Origin: Verrucomicrobiota bacterium
Lineage (GTDB): Bacteria; Verrucomicrobiota; Kiritimatiellia; CAIQIC01; Lenti-01
DNA: 9,801 nucleotides
Reading direction: 5' to 3'
Assembly: GCA_022709625.1 (NCBI GenBank)
Contig: JAKLIL010000048.1
Location: 1 to 9,801 of the forward strand
A model generated the notes under the pieces. The model did not search any database, had not been told where the DNA came from, and saw only the letters and a program-made list of their open reading frames with translations. The translations under genes were made by a program, and so were the position numbers. This document shows, in pieces, positions 1 to 6,721 of the stretch. The number at the start of each line of letters is the position of its first letter. The stretch's first letter is position 1.

Positions 1-255
1 CCTTGCAGATGAAACGAAGACCGTGGCAGCCGAGGAGTTTATCTCAGCGAAGCCCTCGCTTACATCGTAATCTCCCCTCATCGGCTTTCGCTCACCATCC
101 GTCCACCTGAAGAAGAGCTTCCCCGCCTTGAGCTCGGCGGCCATGAGGTCGTGGCCGGCAAGGACCGTGAACTGCCCCGCCTTGCCCGGCAGCGTAACCG
201 AGTCCACGTCCTTCTCGAGCACCATCTTTTCCGGCGTCAGAATTTTCAGTTTCAT
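1..255 (-). CDS. atpC: F1Fo ATP synthase epsilon subunit, partial (C-terminus beyond window)
   Basis: Epsilon is the small central-stalk subunit of F1 that couples gamma to the c-ring and can inhibit ATP hydrolysis. The ATG is at 255-253 and 85 codons are visible before the window edge. The protein begins MKLKILTPEKMVLEKDV and continues with LPGKAGQFTVLAGH, matching the epsilon beta-sandwich (usual form: G.fGVLpgHaP), then LKAGKLFFRW. The C-terminal helical hairpin lies outside the window, so its inhibitory residues cannot be judged. The start lies 10 bp downstream of the atpD stop, and a weak Shine-Dalgarno (GGGA) overlaps the end of atpD, so translation is probably coupled. Being last in the operon after atpD is the standard position. 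Identification is confident although partial. Confidence 0.93.
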   Translation of the reverse strand, partial: MKLKILTPEKMVLEKDVDSVTLPGKAGQFTVLAGHDLMAAELKAGKLFFRWTDGERKPMRGDYDVSEGFAEINSSAATVFVSSAR

Positions 256-265
256 AAGAGTCCCA

Positions 266-1705
266 TCATGCGCTCGCGATCTTCTCGGCCTTGGCCCGCG
301 CCTCCTCGATCGTCCCCACGTTGAAGAAGGCCTGCTCGGGGATGTCGTCGTGCTTGCCTTCCACGAGCTCGCTAAAACCCCTTATCGTATCGGCTAGCTT
401 GACGTACCTGCCCTCGACCCCGGTGAACTGCACAGTGACGTTGAAGGGCTGAGAGAGGAAGCGCTGGATCTTGCGAGCCCTGGCGACGGTGAGCTTGTCC
501 TCGTCCGAGAGCTCGTCCATCCCGAGGATCGCGATGATGTCCTGCAGGTCCTTGTAGCGCTGGAGGATTTCCTTCACGCCCTGGGCGACGCGGTAGTGCT
601 CCTCGCCGACGACGTAGGGATTGAGCAGGCTCGACGACGACGTCAGCGGGTCCACGGCCGGATAGATGCCCAGCTCGACGATCGCGCGGGAAAGTTCCGT
701 CGTGGCGTCGAGGTGGACGAAGGTGGTGGCGGGGGCGGGGTCGGTGTAGTCGTCGGCGGGCACGTAGACGGCCTGGATCGAGGTGATCGAGCCGTTCTTG
801 GTCGAGGTGATGCGCTCCTGCAGTTCGCCCATGTCGGTGCCGAGCGTGGGCTGGTAGCCGACGGCGGAGGGAATGCGGCCCAGCAGGGCGGAGACCTCCG
901 AACCCGCCTGCGTGAAGCGGTAGACGTTGTCGATGAACAGCAGCACGTCCTGGCGCATTTCGTCGCGGAAGTGCTCGGCCACGGTCAGCGCGGTTAGCGC
1001 GACGCGCGCGCGGGCGCCGGGCGGCTCGTTCATCTGGCCGTAGACCAGCGCGGCCTTGCCGATGACGCCGGATTCCTTCATTTCCTGGTAGAGGTCCGTG
1101 CCTTCGCGCGTGCGCTCGCCCACGCCGGCGAAGACGGAATAGCCGCCGTAGCTCTTGGCGACGTTGTGGATCAGTTCCTGGATCAGCACCGTCTTGCCCA
1201 CGCCCGCGCCGCCGAAGAGGCCGATCTTGCCGCCCAGGCGGTACGGCGTCAGCAGGTCCACCACCTTGATGCCGGTCACGAGGATTTTCTCCTGCGTGCT
1301 CTGCTCCGCGAAGGACGGCGTGTCGCGGTGGATGGGCATGCGCTTGGCGGCCGCGATCGGCCCGCCGCCGTCCACCGGCTCGCCGAGCAGGTTCATCACG
1401 CGCGAGAGGGTTTCGGGGCCGACGGGCACCTCGATGCCGCGGCCGGTATCGCGCACGGCCATGCCGCGGACGAGGCCGTCGGTCTGGCTCATGGCGATGG
1501 CGCGCACCGTGCTGTCGCCCAGGTGCTGCGCCACTTCGAGCACGAGGTTGTCCGGCCGGGCGTCGATCGACGGATTGCCGACGGTCAGCGCGGTGTGGAT
1601 GGGCGGCAGCTCGCCGGGGGCGAACTCGACGTCCACGACGGCGCCGGTCACCTGCGTAATGCGGCCCCCGCGGCGCGGTTGAGGATGGGAGGGATTCGGA
1701 TTCAT
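266..1705 (-). CDS. atpD: F1Fo ATP synthase beta subunit (catalytic)
   Basis: Beta carries the catalytic nucleotide sites of F1 at the cytoplasmic face of the membrane. The 479-residue protein has normal family length. Visible landmarks are the N-terminal beta-barrel (about 15-90), the P-loop GGAGVGKT (165-172), the catalytic GERTREG with Glu197 and Arg198, the Walker B strand LLFIDN with Asp259, the segment QAGSEVSALLGRIPSAVGYQ, the adenine-contacting Tyr348 in GIYPAVDPL, and the C-terminal lever DELSDED (397-403; usual form DELSEED). The ATG at 1705 is preceded by AGGAAAG at 6 nt spacing. It lies 22 bp after atpG and 10 bp before atpC. The loop after VDPL reads TSSSSLLNP where most homologues have DSTSR.LDP (see findings). 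All catalytic residues are present, so the enzyme should be active. Confidence 0.98.
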   Translation of the reverse strand: MNPNPSHPQPRRGGRITQVTGAVVDVEFAPGELPPIHTALTVGNPSIDARPDNLVLEVAQHLGDSTVRAIAMSQTDGLVRGMAVRDTGRGIEVPVGPETLSRVMNLLGEPVDGGGPIAAAKRMPIHRDTPSFAEQSTQEKILVTGIKVVDLLTPYRLGGKIGLFGGAGVGKTVLIQELIHNVAKSYGGYSVFAGVGERTREGTDLYQEMKESGVIGKAALVYGQMNEPPGARARVALTALTVAEHFRDEMRQDVLLFIDNVYRFTQAGSEVSALLGRIPSAVGYQPTLGTDMGELQERITSTKNGSITSIQAVYVPADDYTDPAPATTFVHLDATTELSRAIVELGIYPAVDPLTSSSSLLNPYVVGEEHYRVAQGVKEILQRYKDLQDIIAILGMDELSDEDKLTVARARKIQRFLSQPFNVTVQFTGVEGRYVKLADTIRGFSELVEGKHDDIPEQAFFNVGTIEEARAKAEKIASA

Positions 1706-1727
1706 TGGTCGCTTTCCTGGGGGGCCG

Positions 1728-2597
1728 TCAGCGCAGCGCCTCCGCGCCGGAGACCACTTCGATCAGTTCGGTGGTGATGGCGGACTGGCGGGCCCGGTTT
1801 CTCAAAAGGACGTAGTCGTCGCACAGCGCGTCGATGTTCTTGGAGGCGTTGTCCATCGCGGCGAGGCGGGCGGCGTGTTCGCCGGCGGCGTTTTCCAGCA
1901 GCGCGGCGAAGAGGCGGTGGCCGACGTGCCGGGCCAGGAGTTCGGGCAGCAACCGGTTCGGCGCGGGTTCCATCAGCACGAACGCGGGCGCGCCTTTCTC
2001 CGGCGGCGGCACGGCCTCCAGGTCCACCGGCAGGAGGCGCTCGACGACCGGCTCCTGCCATGTCGGGCCGAAATAGCGGTTGCGGGCCAGAAAGACCTCG
2101 TCGTACTTGCCTTCCGCGTAGGTGCCGAAGACTTCCTTGCCGATGCGCATGGCCTGGCGCAGGTTCGGCCGGCGCACCGCGTCCTCGTAGAAGCTGCGCA
2201 CCTCGACCCGGTCGCTGCCGTACTGGTAGCCCTTCCGGCCGCAGAAGGCGAAGCGCAGGATGCGGTACTTCTCCCGGTTGTCCGCGAGCCAGGCGGCCAC
2301 CAGCCGGATCAGGTTGTTGTTGAAGCCGCCGCAGAGGCCCATGTCGGACGTGACCATCAGCACGAAGGCCGATTCGGGGCGTTCGCGGGGCTTCATCAGC
2401 GGATTGCGCCCGCCGCTGCCGACGCCGGCCACCTGCCGGACCAGGCCGCTCCATTCGCGGTCGAACGCCTGCGCCCGCGCCATGGCCTCCTGCACGCGGG
2501 CCAGCTTGGTGGTGGAGAGCATCTTCATGGCCAGCGTGACCCGGCGCATGTTCTGCAGCTGCCGGATCTTCGCGGTGTATTCCCGGAAATTGGGCAT
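1728..2597 (-). CDS. atpG: F1Fo ATP synthase gamma subunit (rotor shaft)
   Basis: Gamma is the rotating central shaft that links the c-ring to the alpha3beta3 catalytic head. The 289-residue protein begins MPNFREYTAKIRQLQNMRRV and carries the family N-terminal helix (TLAMKMLSTTKLARVQEAM, about 21-39), the core motif SDMGLCGGFNNNLIR (84-98), and the conserved C-terminal helix RLAAMDNASKN plus RQSAITTELIEVVSGAEAL (244-288). The frame stays open far upstream through atpA, but homology begins only at this ATG (2597-2595). The start lies 20 bp after the atpA stop with no clear Shine-Dalgarno (best is GGACGGAC), so it may depend on coupling to atpA. Length and motifs are normal for bacteria. Confidence 0.97.
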   Translation of the reverse strand: MPNFREYTAKIRQLQNMRRVTLAMKMLSTTKLARVQEAMARAQAFDREWSGLVRQVAGVGSGGRNPLMKPRERPESAFVLMVTSDMGLCGGFNNNLIRLVAAWLADNREKYRILRFAFCGRKGYQYGSDRVEVRSFYEDAVRRPNLRQAMRIGKEVFGTYAEGKYDEVFLARNRYFGPTWQEPVVERLLPVDLEAVPPPEKGAPAFVLMEPAPNRLLPELLARHVGHRLFAALLENAAGEHAARLAAMDNASKNIDALCDDYVLLRNRARQSAITTELIEVVSGAEALR

Positions 2598-2617
2598 GGC
2601 CGGCGGGTCCGTCCGCG

Positions 2618-4135
2618 TCAGGACGCCTTGAACGTTTCCTTGAACTTGGGCAGCAGGGCGTCGAGCTCCGCTTTCAGGCCGGCGTCGAGGTCGCCGCTCT
2701 TCTCCAGCTTCGCCCGGAATCCGGCGTACGGCCCGTCGAGGGCGAGATAGAGCTGCCGCTCGAATTCGCCGATCCGCTTCACCGGCACGTCGTCGCACAG
2801 CCCGGCGTTGCAGGCGTAGAGGAAGACGATCTGCTTGGCGACGGGTACCGGCCGCTGTGGCCCCTGCTTGAAGGCTTCCATGAGGCGCTTGCCGCGCTCC
2901 AATTGCGCCAGCGTCGCGCGGTCGAGGTCGCCCGCGAACTGCGAGAAAGCCGCCATTTCGCGGTACTGCGCCAGGGTCAGCCGCAGCGTGCCGGCGACCT
3001 TTTTCATGGCCTTGACCTGGGCGTCGCCGCCCACGCGGGACACGGAGATGCCGGGATTGATCGCCGGGCGCTGGCCCGCGTTGAACGCGGCGGCCTCGAG
3101 GAAGATCTGGCCGTCGGTGATCGAGATCACATTGGTGGGAATGTAGGCCGAGACGTCGTTGGCCTGCGTTTCCACGATGGGCAGCGCGGTGAGGCTGCCG
3201 CCGCCGCGCGCGGGGCCCAGCTTGGCCGCGCGTTCCAGCAGGCGGCTGTGCAGGTAGAAGATGTCGCCCGGGAACGCCTCGCGCCCCGGCGGCCGCCGCA
3301 GCAGCAGGGAGAGCTGGCGGTAGGCCTGCGCCTGCTTGGTGAGATCGTCGTAGACGATCAAGGCGTGGCCGCCCCGGTCGCGCCAGTATTCGGCCATCGC
3401 GCAGCCGGCGAAGGGGGCGAGATACTGCAGCGGGGCCGGATCGGACGCCGTGGCGGCCACGATGGTCGTGTAGGCCATCGCGCCATGCTTGCGGAGCCGC
3501 TCGTAGACCTGCGTCACCGTCGATCGCTTCTGGCCGATGGCGACGTAGAAGCAGGCGACGTCCTGCCCGGCCTGGTTGATGATCGCGTCGATGCCGAGCG
3601 TGGTCTTGCCGGTCTTGCGGTCGCCGATGATCAGTTCGCGCTGGCCGCGGCCGATCGGCGTCAGGGCGTCGATGACCTTGACGCCCGTCTGCAGGGGCTC
3701 GCGCACCTTCTGGCGTTCGACGATGCCGGGCGCCGGCGTCTCGACGGGGCGCAGTTCCGTCCCGGCCAGCGGCGGCCCGCCGTCGATGGGCGCGCCCAGC
3801 GCGTCCACGATGCGCCCCGCCAGCGCGGGCCCGACGGGCACCGACGCGATGCGCCCGGTGCGCCGCACCGCGTCGCCTTCCCGAATGCCAGCGCAGTCGC
3901 CCATCACGGCCACGCCTACGCTCTGCTCCTCGAGGTTGAGCACGACGCCGCGGATGCCGTCCGCGAATTCGACCAGCTCGCCCGCCATTGCGTTCTGCAG
4001 CCCGTAGAGGCGCGCGATGCCGTCGCCGACGCTCAACACCGTCCCGCTCTCGAAGGTTTCGGCGGCGACGTCGAAGTCGGCGATCTGCCGCTTGAGGATC
4101 GCGGAAATTTCTTCGGGCTTGAGTTCCACCGTCAT
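2618..4135 (-). CDS. atpA: F1Fo ATP synthase alpha subunit
   Basis: Alpha forms the alternating hexamer with beta, binds non-catalytic nucleotide and supplies the arginine finger to the catalytic site. The 505-residue protein starts MTVELKPEEISAILKRQI, a typical alpha N-terminus. Landmarks are VGDGIARLYGL (36-46), the P-loop GDRKTGKT (171-178), RDRGGHALIVYDDLTKQA (Walker B region, 252-269), LLRRPPGREAFPGDIFYLHS and SVSRVGG with the arginine finger Arg367. The ATG at 4135 overlaps the atpH stop as ATGA and has a strong AAGGAG 9 nt upstream, which decides the start although the frame is open to about 4600. The usual P-loop Gln (GDRQTGKT) is Lys174 here. Everything else looks normal. Confidence 0.98.
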   Translation of the reverse strand: MTVELKPEEISAILKRQIADFDVAAETFESGTVLSVGDGIARLYGLQNAMAGELVEFADGIRGVVLNLEEQSVGVAVMGDCAGIREGDAVRRTGRIASVPVGPALAGRIVDALGAPIDGGPPLAGTELRPVETPAPGIVERQKVREPLQTGVKVIDALTPIGRGQRELIIGDRKTGKTTLGIDAIINQAGQDVACFYVAIGQKRSTVTQVYERLRKHGAMAYTTIVAATASDPAPLQYLAPFAGCAMAEYWRDRGGHALIVYDDLTKQAQAYRQLSLLLRRPPGREAFPGDIFYLHSRLLERAAKLGPARGGGSLTALPIVETQANDVSAYIPTNVISITDGQIFLEAAAFNAGQRPAINPGISVSRVGGDAQVKAMKKVAGTLRLTLAQYREMAAFSQFAGDLDRATLAQLERGKRLMEAFKQGPQRPVPVAKQIVFLYACNAGLCDDVPVKRIGEFERQLYLALDGPYAGFRAKLEKSGDLDAGLKAELDALLPKFKETFKAS

Positions 4136-4683
4136 GCCGATTCGCTCCTTCCGGCGTTCGCCAGCCGGCGGCGCAGGCGCGCCAGCCGGCCGGAAACGCT
4201 GCCATCGTAGATGCGTTCGCCGATCCGGGCCACGAAGCCCCCCAGCAGACCGGGATCTTCCCGGTAGGCGATTTCCGCCCGGGCCCCGAAGCGCCGCGCC
4301 AAGGCGGCCTTCTGCGCGTCGGCCAGAGGCCGGGCCGACGTGATTTCCGCGCGCACGAAGCCCTCCCGCTCGCGCCGCAGCCGTTCGAATTCGTCCAGCA
4401 CGGCGGCCAAACGGGCGAGATCGCCCGCCGCTTCGATCTGGACGAGGAATTCGGCGACGACCGGCCCCAGTCTCGCCGCGCGCGCCAATTCCCGTACCGC
4501 CTGTTCGCGCGCTTCTTTTCCGCCCAACCGCTCGCAGGCCGCGAAGGTCCGGAACGCCGGCGCCGCGAGCCAACGCCGCACTTCCGCGAGATCGGCGCAA
4601 ACCGCATCGAGGCGGCCGGCCCCGGCGGCCACGTCGAGGAGGGCCTTTGCGCCGCGGCGGATCCGCTGGAGGGTCCGCGTCAT
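4132..4683 (-). CDS. atpH: F1Fo ATP synthase delta subunit (peripheral stalk)
   Basis: Delta sits on top of F1 and ties the alpha subunits to the b-subunit stator (OSCP in mitochondria). The 183-residue protein has typical length and is mostly helical and Ala/Arg-rich. The least variable part of the family is visible near the C-terminus: DPGLLGGFVARIGERIYDGS followed by GRLARLRRRL (143-174), matching the usual D..LiGGf...g...iDgSv...L..l. The N-terminal half is divergent, as is common. The ATG overlaps the atpF stop (ATGA at 4683-4680), and the stop overlaps the atpA start in the same way. Translation of atpF, atpH and atpA is therefore probably coupled. The Shine-Dalgarno is weak. Confidence 0.94.
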   Translation of the reverse strand: MTRTLQRIRRGAKALLDVAAGAGRLDAVCADLAEVRRWLAAPAFRTFAACERLGGKEAREQAVRELARAARLGPVVAEFLVQIEAAGDLARLAAVLDEFERLRREREGFVRAEITSARPLADAQKAALARRFGARAEIAYREDPGLLGGFVARIGERIYDGSVSGRLARLRRRLANAGRSESA

Positions 4684-5240
4684 TCCAGGTCCCGGATCAG
4701 GCGGTCCGCCAGCGCGCGGTCCGCGTCCGCATCCAGCTTCCGTTCCAGGATTCGGCCGGCCACCTGCAGCGCCAACTCGCCGGCTTCCCGGCGGAGCTGC
4801 CCCAGCGCCTGCTCCCGGGCGCGGGCGATTTCCGCCTGCGCCTCGCGGACCCGGGCCTCGGTTTCCGCGCGCGACTTGGCTTCGAGTTCGCGGGCGGTCG
4901 CTTCCGCCGCGGTGCGGGCGCGCTCAACGATGGCCGCCGCGTCGTTCTTGGCCTCCGCCAGCATGATATTCTGCGCCTCCCGGTCCATGGCGGCGCGCGC
5001 CTGGACATCCGCCGCCTCCTTCAGGCTCTGGCGGATCTTGTCCTCCCGCCGGTCGAGCGCCTGGCAGATCGGTTTCCACGCCAGCTTGTAGAGCGCGAAG
5101 CAGGCGATGAGAAACGCCAGCCATGTCAGCCCCACCATGGCGTCGGACACCTTCATTACGTTGCCCATGTCGGCGCCGGCCGGCGGGTGCATCTCCGTCG
5201 TAGTCGCCGGGCCCATGGGCATCGCTTCCGTTTCGTTCAT
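4680..5240 (-). CDS. atpF: F1Fo ATP synthase b subunit (stator), long N-terminus
   Basis: The b subunit is the membrane-anchored dimeric stator that joins subunit a to delta. The 186-residue protein has one membrane helix (about 35-53, AMVGLTWLAFLIACFALYKL), the conserved WKPI just after it (55-58; WPP in E. coli), and a long charged coiled coil (about 62-170) rich in A/E/R/K. The N-terminus before the helix is about 29 residues longer than in E. coli and contains seven Met in the first 35. The first ATG (5240) has a clear GGAGG 9 nt upstream and lies 24 bp after atpE, so it was chosen. A weaker alternative is Met35, with AAGGTG 9 nt ahead, which would give 152 residues. Only one b-type gene is present, with no b' gene. 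Confidence 0.95.
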   Translation of the reverse strand: MNETEAMPMGPATTTEMHPPAGADMGNVMKVSDAMVGLTWLAFLIACFALYKLAWKPICQALDRREDKIRQSLKEAADVQARAAMDREAQNIMLAEAKNDAAAIVERARTAAEATARELEAKSRAETEARVREAQAEIARAREQALGQLRREAGELALQVAGRILERKLDADADRALADRLIRDLE

Positions 5241-5264
5241 GGGGAAAGCCCCTCCGGGCCGGGC

Positions 5265-5474
5265 CTACATCTGCAGGAAGCAGATCACCAGGGCAAACAG
5301 CGCGATGCCTTCGACCAGCGCGGCGCCGATGAACATGGAGGTCTGGATTTTGGCCGCCATTTCCGGCTGCCGGGACATGCCCTGGAGCCCGGACGACCAG
5401 ACCTGCCCAATGCCCACTCCGGCCCCGATGGCCACCAATCCCGCGCCCATGCTGGCGATCGCTAAACTTGTCAT
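5265..5474 (-). CDS. atpE: F1Fo ATP synthase c subunit (rotor ring proteolipid)
   Basis: Subunit c forms the rotating ring that carries ions through Fo. The 69-residue protein is a hairpin of two membrane helices: helix 1 (about 3-30) with the glycine ladder GAGVGIG (17-23), the polar loop SRQPE (34-38), and helix 2 (about 45-68) with the ion-binding Glu55 in ALVEGIALFALVICF. Aligned on RQPE, the position of the Na+-type Gln is Ile22, and the residue after Glu55 is Gly rather than Ser/Thr. This points to H+ rather than Na+ binding (inference). The ATG is preceded by AGGAGG at 5 nt spacing, the best Shine-Dalgarno in the operon, behind an A-rich leader. It ends in TAG. Confidence 0.96.
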   Translation of the reverse strand: MTSLAIASMGAGLVAIGAGVGIGQVWSSGLQGMSRQPEMAAKIQTSMFIGAALVEGIALFALVICFLQM

Positions 5475-5523
5475 ATGTGCCTCCTCGTCTTTTGTTCGTT
5501 CGTTTTACATCGGTGTTCCGGCC

Positions 5524-6351
5524 TCAATGCCCTTCGTAGGCCATCTGGCTGATGAAGATGGCCGACAGCAACGAAAAGATATAGGCCTGCAGCAGGGACA
5601 TGAAAATCTCGAAGAAATAGATGCCCACGGCCAGGAACACGACCGGAAACGCGACCCAGCCGAACAGAACCACCATGCTCAGCAAGGCGAAGATCAAGAT
5701 GTGCCCCGCCAGCACGTTCGCGAACAACCGGATGGCCAGCGCGAATACCCGCGAGCAGAAACTGATGATCTCCACGGGCGTCAGGATGATCAACAACGGC
5801 CAAGGCGCCCCGGAGGGCACAAAACATTTCAACAATCCGACCGGCCCCTTTTTCCAGAGGGCGCCAACAATCATGAAGGTCCCCGTCGCCAGCGCCAGCC
5901 CGCTCGTCACGCTGACGTTGCTCGTCGCGGCGCTAAAAAGCGGGCACAACCCCAGCAGATTCAGCGTCAGGATCAGGAAGAAGAAGGCGCAGAACACCGG
6001 GGCGACGCGGCGGGCGTCGTCCCCGGGAAAATACGGACGGACAATCTGGTCGCGGACGAACAGCACGAACAGCTCCAGCAGGTTGCTCCAACCGTGGGGC
6101 ACCTCCCGGTCCCGGCGGTAGAGAAAGGCGAACAGCGCCACGAGGAGCATCAGGCCCGTAGCCAGCATGACCCCGTCGTAGCGGAACACGTCCAACGCGG
6201 GCACGCGGATGAACGGCAGATTCCATACGCTGGGGTTGCCATCCGCCACGTGATAGAGCACATGGTGCCGAATGTAATCCTGCACCAAAGCGTTGCGATC
6301 GACGGCCTCCGCGGCGGCGACCATACCGTTTGTGACGGCAACGGGTTCCAT
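5524..6351 (-). CDS. atpB: F1Fo ATP synthase a subunit (stator ion channel)
   Basis: Subunit a provides the half-channels that pass protons to and from the c-ring. With the ATG at 6351 the protein has 275 residues and several hydrophobic helices: about 61-78, 115-138, 148-166, 183-200, 203-228 and 231-268. The essential arginine is Arg208 in ALAIRLFANVLAGH, and helix 6 carries LLQAYIFSLLSAIFI (253-267) with the conserved Gln255. NLLGLCP (131-137) matches the usual NllGl.P. E. coli Glu219 and His245 correspond here to His216 and Glu248, a swapped pair. The frame is open 78 codons further upstream, but that part overlaps atpZ and is not homologous. No strong Shine-Dalgarno was seen. Met10 (ATG at 6324) is a possible but less likely start. 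Confidence 0.95.
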   Translation of the reverse strand: MEPVAVTNGMVAAAEAVDRNALVQDYIRHHVLYHVADGNPSVWNLPFIRVPALDVFRYDGVMLATGLMLLVALFAFLYRRDREVPHGWSNLLELFVLFVRDQIVRPYFPGDDARRVAPVFCAFFFLILTLNLLGLCPLFSAATSNVSVTSGLALATGTFMIVGALWKKGPVGLLKCFVPSGAPWPLLIILTPVEIISFCSRVFALAIRLFANVLAGHILIFALLSMVVLFGWVAFPVVFLAVGIYFFEIFMSLLQAYIFSLLSAIFISQMAYEGH

Positions 6352-6364
6352 GGTTCGGCGCGCG

Positions 6365-6592
6365 CTAGGGCGCGTCTCCTTTGGCGTCTTTGTTCCGCAG
6401 CATCTTGCGGATTTCGTAGAAGACCGCCCCCATGCCCAGCAGCCAGCCGACCAGCGCACCGGCCAGCCGGAAGCCGAACCGCCCCCCCAGCCAATAGCCC
6501 AGGCCGATGTATACCGCCAGCAGCACGGGAATCGTCCAAGCCAAGCCGAGCGCCCGCTGGCCGTCCGAAGACGATGGAGATGCATCCGTCAT
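6365..6592 (-). CDS. atpZ: AtpZ/AtpI-family small membrane protein at head of atp operon
   Basis: This 75-residue protein has two predicted membrane helices, about 13-35 (ALGLAWTIPVLLAVYIGLGY) and 42-60 (RLAGALVGWLLGMGAVFYE). Gly-rich YWLGGRFGF lies between them and a basic tail (IRKMLRNKDAKG) follows. Size, topology and position as first gene before atpB fit the AtpZ family (ATPase gene 1), proposed to help c-ring assembly or Mg2+ supply. The assignment rests on topology, the GYwlG motif and context rather than on a catalytic signature. It ends 13 bp before atpB. The start has only a weak GAG ahead of it and lies about 16 nt after a candidate transcription start. A companion atpI gene is not seen. 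Confidence 0.85.
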   Translation of the reverse strand: MTDASPSSSDGQRALGLAWTIPVLLAVYIGLGYWLGGRFGFRLAGALVGWLLGMGAVFYEIRKMLRNKDAKGDAP

Positions 6593-6614
6593 GGCGTCTC
6601 AACAATTCCCGCGT

Positions 6615-6642
6615 ATTGTGGTCTCCCTTCCTTGGTTATCAA
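6615..6642 (-). promoter_or_regulatory. Candidate sigma70-type promoter for the atp operon
   Basis: On the minus strand, TTGATA (6642-6637, 5 of 6 to the -35 consensus) is followed after 16 bp by CACAAT (6620-6615, 4 of 6 to the -10 consensus). Transcription would begin near 6608, about 16 nt before the atpZ ATG. Position and local AT content are right, but the -10 box is weak and the assignment is by eye. Confidence 0.4.
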
Positions 6643-6644
6643 GG
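6630..6644. repeat. 15-bp inverted repeat overlapping the candidate -35 box
   Basis: CCTTG (6630-6634) and CAAGG (6640-6644) form perfect 5-bp arms around GTTAT. The right arm and loop cover the candidate atp -35 box, so it could be an operator half-site pair. An arm of 5 bp may also arise by chance. Confidence 0.3.
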
Positions 6645-6655
6645 CAAATCCGGCC

Positions 6656-6682
6656 GGCGGCGGCCGCGCGGCGCCGCCTTTT
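6656..6682 (+). terminator. Terminator-like hairpin in the leader of the kinase-like gene
   Basis: GGCGGCG (6656-6662) and CGCCGCC (6672-6678) are perfect complements around a 9-nt loop and are followed at once by TTTT (6679-6682). On the plus strand this has the form of an intrinsic terminator. It lies about 40 nt before the ATG at 6722, with no plus-strand gene to its left, so it may be a leader attenuator or a block to transcription antisense to atp. The loop can form a competing GCCG/CGGC stem. Confidence 0.4.
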
Positions 6683-6690
6683 CGTGTTGG

Positions 6691-6707
6691 AGGACGCACC
6701 GTCCTTT
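6691..6707 (+). repeat. Short hairpin before the kinase-like start codon
   Basis: AGGACG (6691-6696) pairs perfectly with CGTCCT (6700-6705) around a CAC loop and is followed by TT. It ends 14 nt before the ATG at 6722. The left arm includes part of a GGAGG at 6689-6693, which is itself too far upstream to serve that ATG. Confidence 0.35.
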
Positions 6708-6721
6708 GGTAGCTTGCCGGC

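Larger units (their letters stand above)
6593..6721. other. Divergent intergenic control region between atp operon and kinase-like gene
   Basis: This 129-bp non-coding stretch separates two outward-reading transcription units, so promoters for both are expected here. Its left half (6593-6650) is clearly less GC-rich than the surroundings and holds the candidate atp promoter. Its right half is GC-rich and holds two hairpins. No convincing plus-strand promoter could be picked out. No small gene is supported. Confidence 0.7.

Noticed and set aside
1728..4607. A 959-codon minus-strand open frame running through atpG and across atpA.
   Set aside because: Only the last 289 codons match a family (gamma). 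The upstream part is an Arg/Gly/Ala-rich shadow of atpA, whose own frame is certain. This is a by-product of high GC.
5265..5474. A Na+-translocating ATP synthase or an alternative N-type ATPase operon.
   Set aside because: The c subunit lacks the Na+ ligands, and the operon has the standard order with delta and no atpQ/atpR genes.
6352..6585. An N-terminal extension of subunit a by 78 codons into atpZ.
   Set aside because: The extension is Trp/Arg/Cys-rich shadow sequence of atpZ with no membrane pattern, and subunit a homology begins after the ATG at 6351.
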